Below, piece by piece: positions 60,594 through 64,000 of a stretch of 64,000 bases of DNA (positions are counted from its first letter, which is position 1; each line of letters opens with the position of its first letter). The notes below the pieces were generated by a model. It made no database searches. It saw nothing but the letters and a program-made list of their open reading frames with translations, and was not told the origin of the DNA. Origin of the DNA: Taeniopygia guttata (lineage: Eukaryota; Chordata; Aves; Passeriformes; Estrildidae); assembly GCF_048771995.1 (NCBI RefSeq), contig NC_133027.1:58837501-58901500 (forward strand). The letters are read 5' to 3'. The position numbers and the translations under genes are program-made.

Positions 60594-61192
60594 TTGAATC
60601 ACAGAACCTGCTGAGTTAGAAGTGAACCCCAAGGATCACCAAGCCCAGCTCCTGGCCCAGCACAACAACAACCCCAAGAACCACACCATGAGCCCGAGAC
60701 AAACACTTCTTGGCCTCTGTCAGGCTGGTGCTGTGACCACTTCCCTGGGGAAGTGTTCCCTGTTCCAGTGCCCAGCCACCCTCTGAGTGAGGAACCTTTT
60801 CCTAGTGTTCAACATAAACCTCCCCTTGCTCAGCTTCAGGCCCTGTCACTGGTCACCACAGAGGAGAGATCAGTGTCTGTCCCTTCTCTTCTCTTCGCAA
60901 GGAAGTTGTAACTGCAGTGAGGTCTGTCCTCAGTCTCCTCCAGGCTGAACAGACCAAGTGACTTCAGCCACTCCTCAGATGGCTGCCCCTCAAGGCCTTT
61001 CACTATCTTATTGCCCTCCTTTGGACACTCTCTAATGGCTCAATGTCTTTTTTTTCCACTGTGACACCCAAAACTGCCCCCAGCACTGGAGGTGAGCCTG
61101 TCCCAGTGCAGAGCAGAGCAGAGCAGGACAATCCCCTCCCTTGCCCGGCTGGCCATGTTGTGCCCAAGGCACCCCTGGACACGCTTCGCCTT
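60594..61192 (-). mobile_element. CR1 LINE 3' fragment (antisense)
   Basis: Begins gaatcacagaacc at the CR1 3' terminus and runs through ccaccctctgagtgaggaac, cagtctcctccaggctgaac and gaggtgagcctgtcccagtg. It is the same subfamily and orientation as the copy at 51243-51870. It carries a small expansion of CAGAG units near 61112-61125. Confidence 0.92.
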
Positions 61193-64000
61193 CCTGGGGA
61201 TGCAATGGCCTGCTCTACTACTACCTGTGCTGTTGCTGCTCTTGAGCTCTCTTCATTATTCTTAATTCTTCATCTGAATAACTGTAAGAGGTGCTACTTT
61301 TAATAGCTTCAGTTTAAAAAGGAAAAAGGAGGGGAACAAGGAGAATGTTGTGCCCTGCACACGTGAATGTACTCTAGTGATCCACTTGTGAGTTTAGAGC
61401 TCTCTAGCATGGTAGATTTTAAGCTAAACTTATCCTAGTATACCCTGGGGTGGTAGATGTAATAGTATTTCTTCTGCTGTAGATAATGCCATCTTTCTGA
61501 TGAATGTGTGAATTGCAAATCAGAAATGAGGATAACTGAAGCCTACATTACACTTGAAATAAACCTAATAAGTAGTATCCAAAAGTTAGCATCTTAAATC
61601 TTAAGTTTCCAAAGAGGTTAACAGTAGTAATTGGGCAACATAATCCTAATCCCTTTGGGGAGAGCAAATTCTTCATAAAAGTATAAGGACCTTTAGCAAA
61701 AGCACCATGATTTGACAACAGAAAAATTATAAATAATCCTACAGCAAATAGGTGGTGAAAATACATAATAATATGATTACAGAGAACACAAACACAGCTC
61801 AGAATGGGACATGGATCTGTCTGGAAATTAGGGACGAAACTGTTCACCAAAGGAGGACTTCCAGATCACTTTGGGGAATGGCAAAAAGACTGCCAGATGA
61901 GGGAGAGCAGGAGTTCTGGATGACTGATAGTTGATTTGGCATAATTTGTAAGTCATAATGACTGTGGGTAGCAGTGACTGGAAGGAGCCATTGCAGAGAT
62001 AGTAGCCAGTGCAGCTGCACTCCTCCATGATCTGGCCACAAGCCTGTAGATGGGAATTGTGTTAAGCCATGGAAGTCTGAGGAATTGCTTTTAAGGGCCT
62101 GTGAAAAGGGAGAAGATCAACATGCTTGGTAGATTTGCACCAACTTCATATGGATGTCTGCATGCACTGGAGAAGAGGCTTAGAATGTCGTAAATCAAAA
62201 ATGATCAAATGTCAGTCCTGTGTGGAACTGAACTGGCAACTTATGTCAGTGGTTTTTTTTCATATGTGAATTGATGTGTGTTTTAATCTGCTGGTTTTTA
62301 AAGAGGTTTCTTGGTGGATTGCTTTCCTTCACAGTCCTGCTACACTGACACCAGAAATTCTGCCTGAATGTGTTAGTGATTGACAGTGTTTTATATGTAG
62401 GAATGACAGTAAAACTCTGAATATGGGAGACACAGGGCACTCCATCTACAATAACCACAGATTTCAGTGGAGCTGACTTATATCCAGTGCTGTAGACTTG
62501 AGATTACTTTGTTTGGAATGTACATAATGATTTCATAGTGTTTATCTATGTTTCTCATGACAGATTTGTTCTCTTGTCGACTGATCCCTTAATGTTTAGC
62601 ATTTATTTATACCATGCGTAACAGAGCAGCTGCTCTATGGGACAATCCTTTGTAGTTGCAGGCTGGCTGCTCCAGGGTGGTTTGTTGTGTTACTTTTGAA
62701 GTGCCACTCATAGTAAAGATGAGAGAAGAATGGTAATAAGTATTATAAACATCCTTCTAGCAGCCAGATAGCTTCAGATATTTATTGACATTCTGGGTTT
62801 ATTTTCTTTTACTGAAACTTGGATAATAATATTTTTTGTACTGAAAATAGTCAGCAGAATGCATCCCTGTGCCACTGTTTGATTCTCCATATAGTTTGTT
62901 AAGAGTGTAGCAAAAATAAGTGGGACAGATGGACTGGCACAGTCACTAAAGCTGGCCTGAGAAGACATTGTTGTCCCTGTTCCAAGGTGTGCCTGAGGCT
63001 CCCAAGGTCCTGCTGGAGTTCACTCTCTTCAGTACCTACACTATACTTTTCTTCCAGGATTGGTCTTGTAAAAAAACATTCCAATTGTTCTTCCTTTCCT
63101 TCTGGTGGATTTCAGAGCTCCAGGGGAGCATCTGTCTGTGCCAGTGATATAGAAGTATGTTTGGATTTCAAATTAGTCATGGGAGCCTCTTGACTTCCAA
63201 TATTCTGGATTTTGGATCCTGCAGTCTATGTTCCCTTCCTATCCATGTTGTGTGGACAAACTCTTGGAAGCACAGTAGCGCAGGGAATGTATGAGGAGAC
63301 CTTCTGGCACCTCTCTTTGCATAGCTGCTGCTGTGTGTGCTGGGCTGCCCAGTCACTGGCAGTGGCTGTGGGTCCATGCGTCACATCTGCCCACTGTGTG
63401 CTCTGGGCTCTAGTAAGACCAGCCCCGTGATTGCTTGCCACAAGAAGTTAGGGGTTGGAAGAGTAAAATTAGTCTTACTGAGTGATCAAAGACAGATTGG
63501 AATAAACATTATGGATCTGAGTCTGGTAGCTGAAAATTTGTGGTCCTACCTATTTGAATGCCAAATTCTTGATTAAAGTAGAAAAAATCTTCAGCTTAGT
63601 TTGGTGAAAGTTGTTTGCATTTGATTTTGTATGTTACAAGCTCTTTGGGGTAAGGATAACATATTTTGCATAGCACCTATTAGTCTGATGCTCAAGTAAG
63701 AAGTTTTGAAGGTACGTGTAGTTCCTGTTAAATTTTTGTGTACCTGTGTAAAATCACAGTTGATTTTGCAGTATGTGTCCATTAGCAGATAGAAAAGAAG
63801 GGAAAAGCTAACCCTAGGTAACCACTATGTTATGATTATAATGATCTAAATCACTTCTCTTGTTACAGGGCATGATTTATCCTTCATTCCTCTTTTTTGG
63901 CTCCTGTTTCTACTCTAACATGTATGAGGCAGAGTTATCTGAGTTGTAGCTTAATTGTGTTGTTGCTGGAGAATAGCCCCCGTCCATGTGTGTTGTCTGT

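Larger units (their letters stand above)
58729..64000 (+). other. MTHFD1L intron 19 (5' part)
   Basis: At least 5.3 kb of intron, running off the window. It contains a small tandem repeat at 59719-59799 and an antisense CR1 fragment at about 60594-61192. The rest is unique-looking. Confidence 0.8.

Noticed and set aside
63876..63960. Acceptor-like cttgttacag near the right edge as a candidate for MTHFD1L exon 20
   Set aside because: The downstream translation (GMIYPSFLFFG) does not match the expected GTPVFVHAGPF continuation.
1..64000. Search for operons, CRISPR arrays, phage or other new multigene systems
   Set aside because: The window is intron-rich vertebrate DNA with two known genes; no direct-repeat array, compact gene cluster or viral coding region was seen.

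Overview
The window is vertebrate nuclear DNA, most likely from a bird. It carries five fragments of CR1 LINEs with avian-type sequence, including a 3' tail made of ATTCTGT-like units, and its introns are compact. The gene order, the 3' end of PLEKHG1 followed by MTHFD1L on the same strand, matches what I recall of human chromosome 6q25.1. Class-level assignment is inference; the species cannot be named from this sequence.

Layout. Positions 47-4700 hold the last three coding exons of PLEKHG1 (RhoGEF with DH and PH domains; those domains lie upstream of the window). They join in frame to 959 codons plus a stop. A 3'UTR follows, with poly(A) signals between about 5.9 and 6.8 kb. A GC-rich CpG-island promoter (about 6.95-7.27 kb) leads into MTHFD1L, the mitochondrial monofunctional C1-tetrahydrofolate synthase. 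I traced 19 consecutive coding exons from the ATG at 7076 to 58728. All have GT-AG boundaries and compatible phases, and together they give 1881 nt, or 627 codons. They encode the targeting peptide, the degenerate dehydrogenase/cyclohydrolase-like domain and about the first half of the 10-formyl-THF synthetase domain, including the ATP-binding loop. The gene runs off the right edge of the window.

The two genes share no pathway. PLEKHG1 acts in Rho GTPase signalling and MTHFD1L in mitochondrial one-carbon metabolism. They are tandem neighbours with little intergenic space: the last candidate PLEKHG1 poly(A) signal is about 290 bp from the MTHFD1L start codon.

Most of the window is intron. It contains CR1 fragments, microsatellites, small tandem duplications and a few strong inverted repeats. 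I found no RNA gene, CRISPR array, viral gene or new multigene system. The best leads are an ATF4/CARE-type motif and an E-box just inside MTHFD1L intron 1, a perfect 15-bp hairpin in intron 10, two same-orientation CR1 copies flanking an in-frame pair of MTHFD1L exons, and a possible in-frame alternative acceptor in PLEKHG1.
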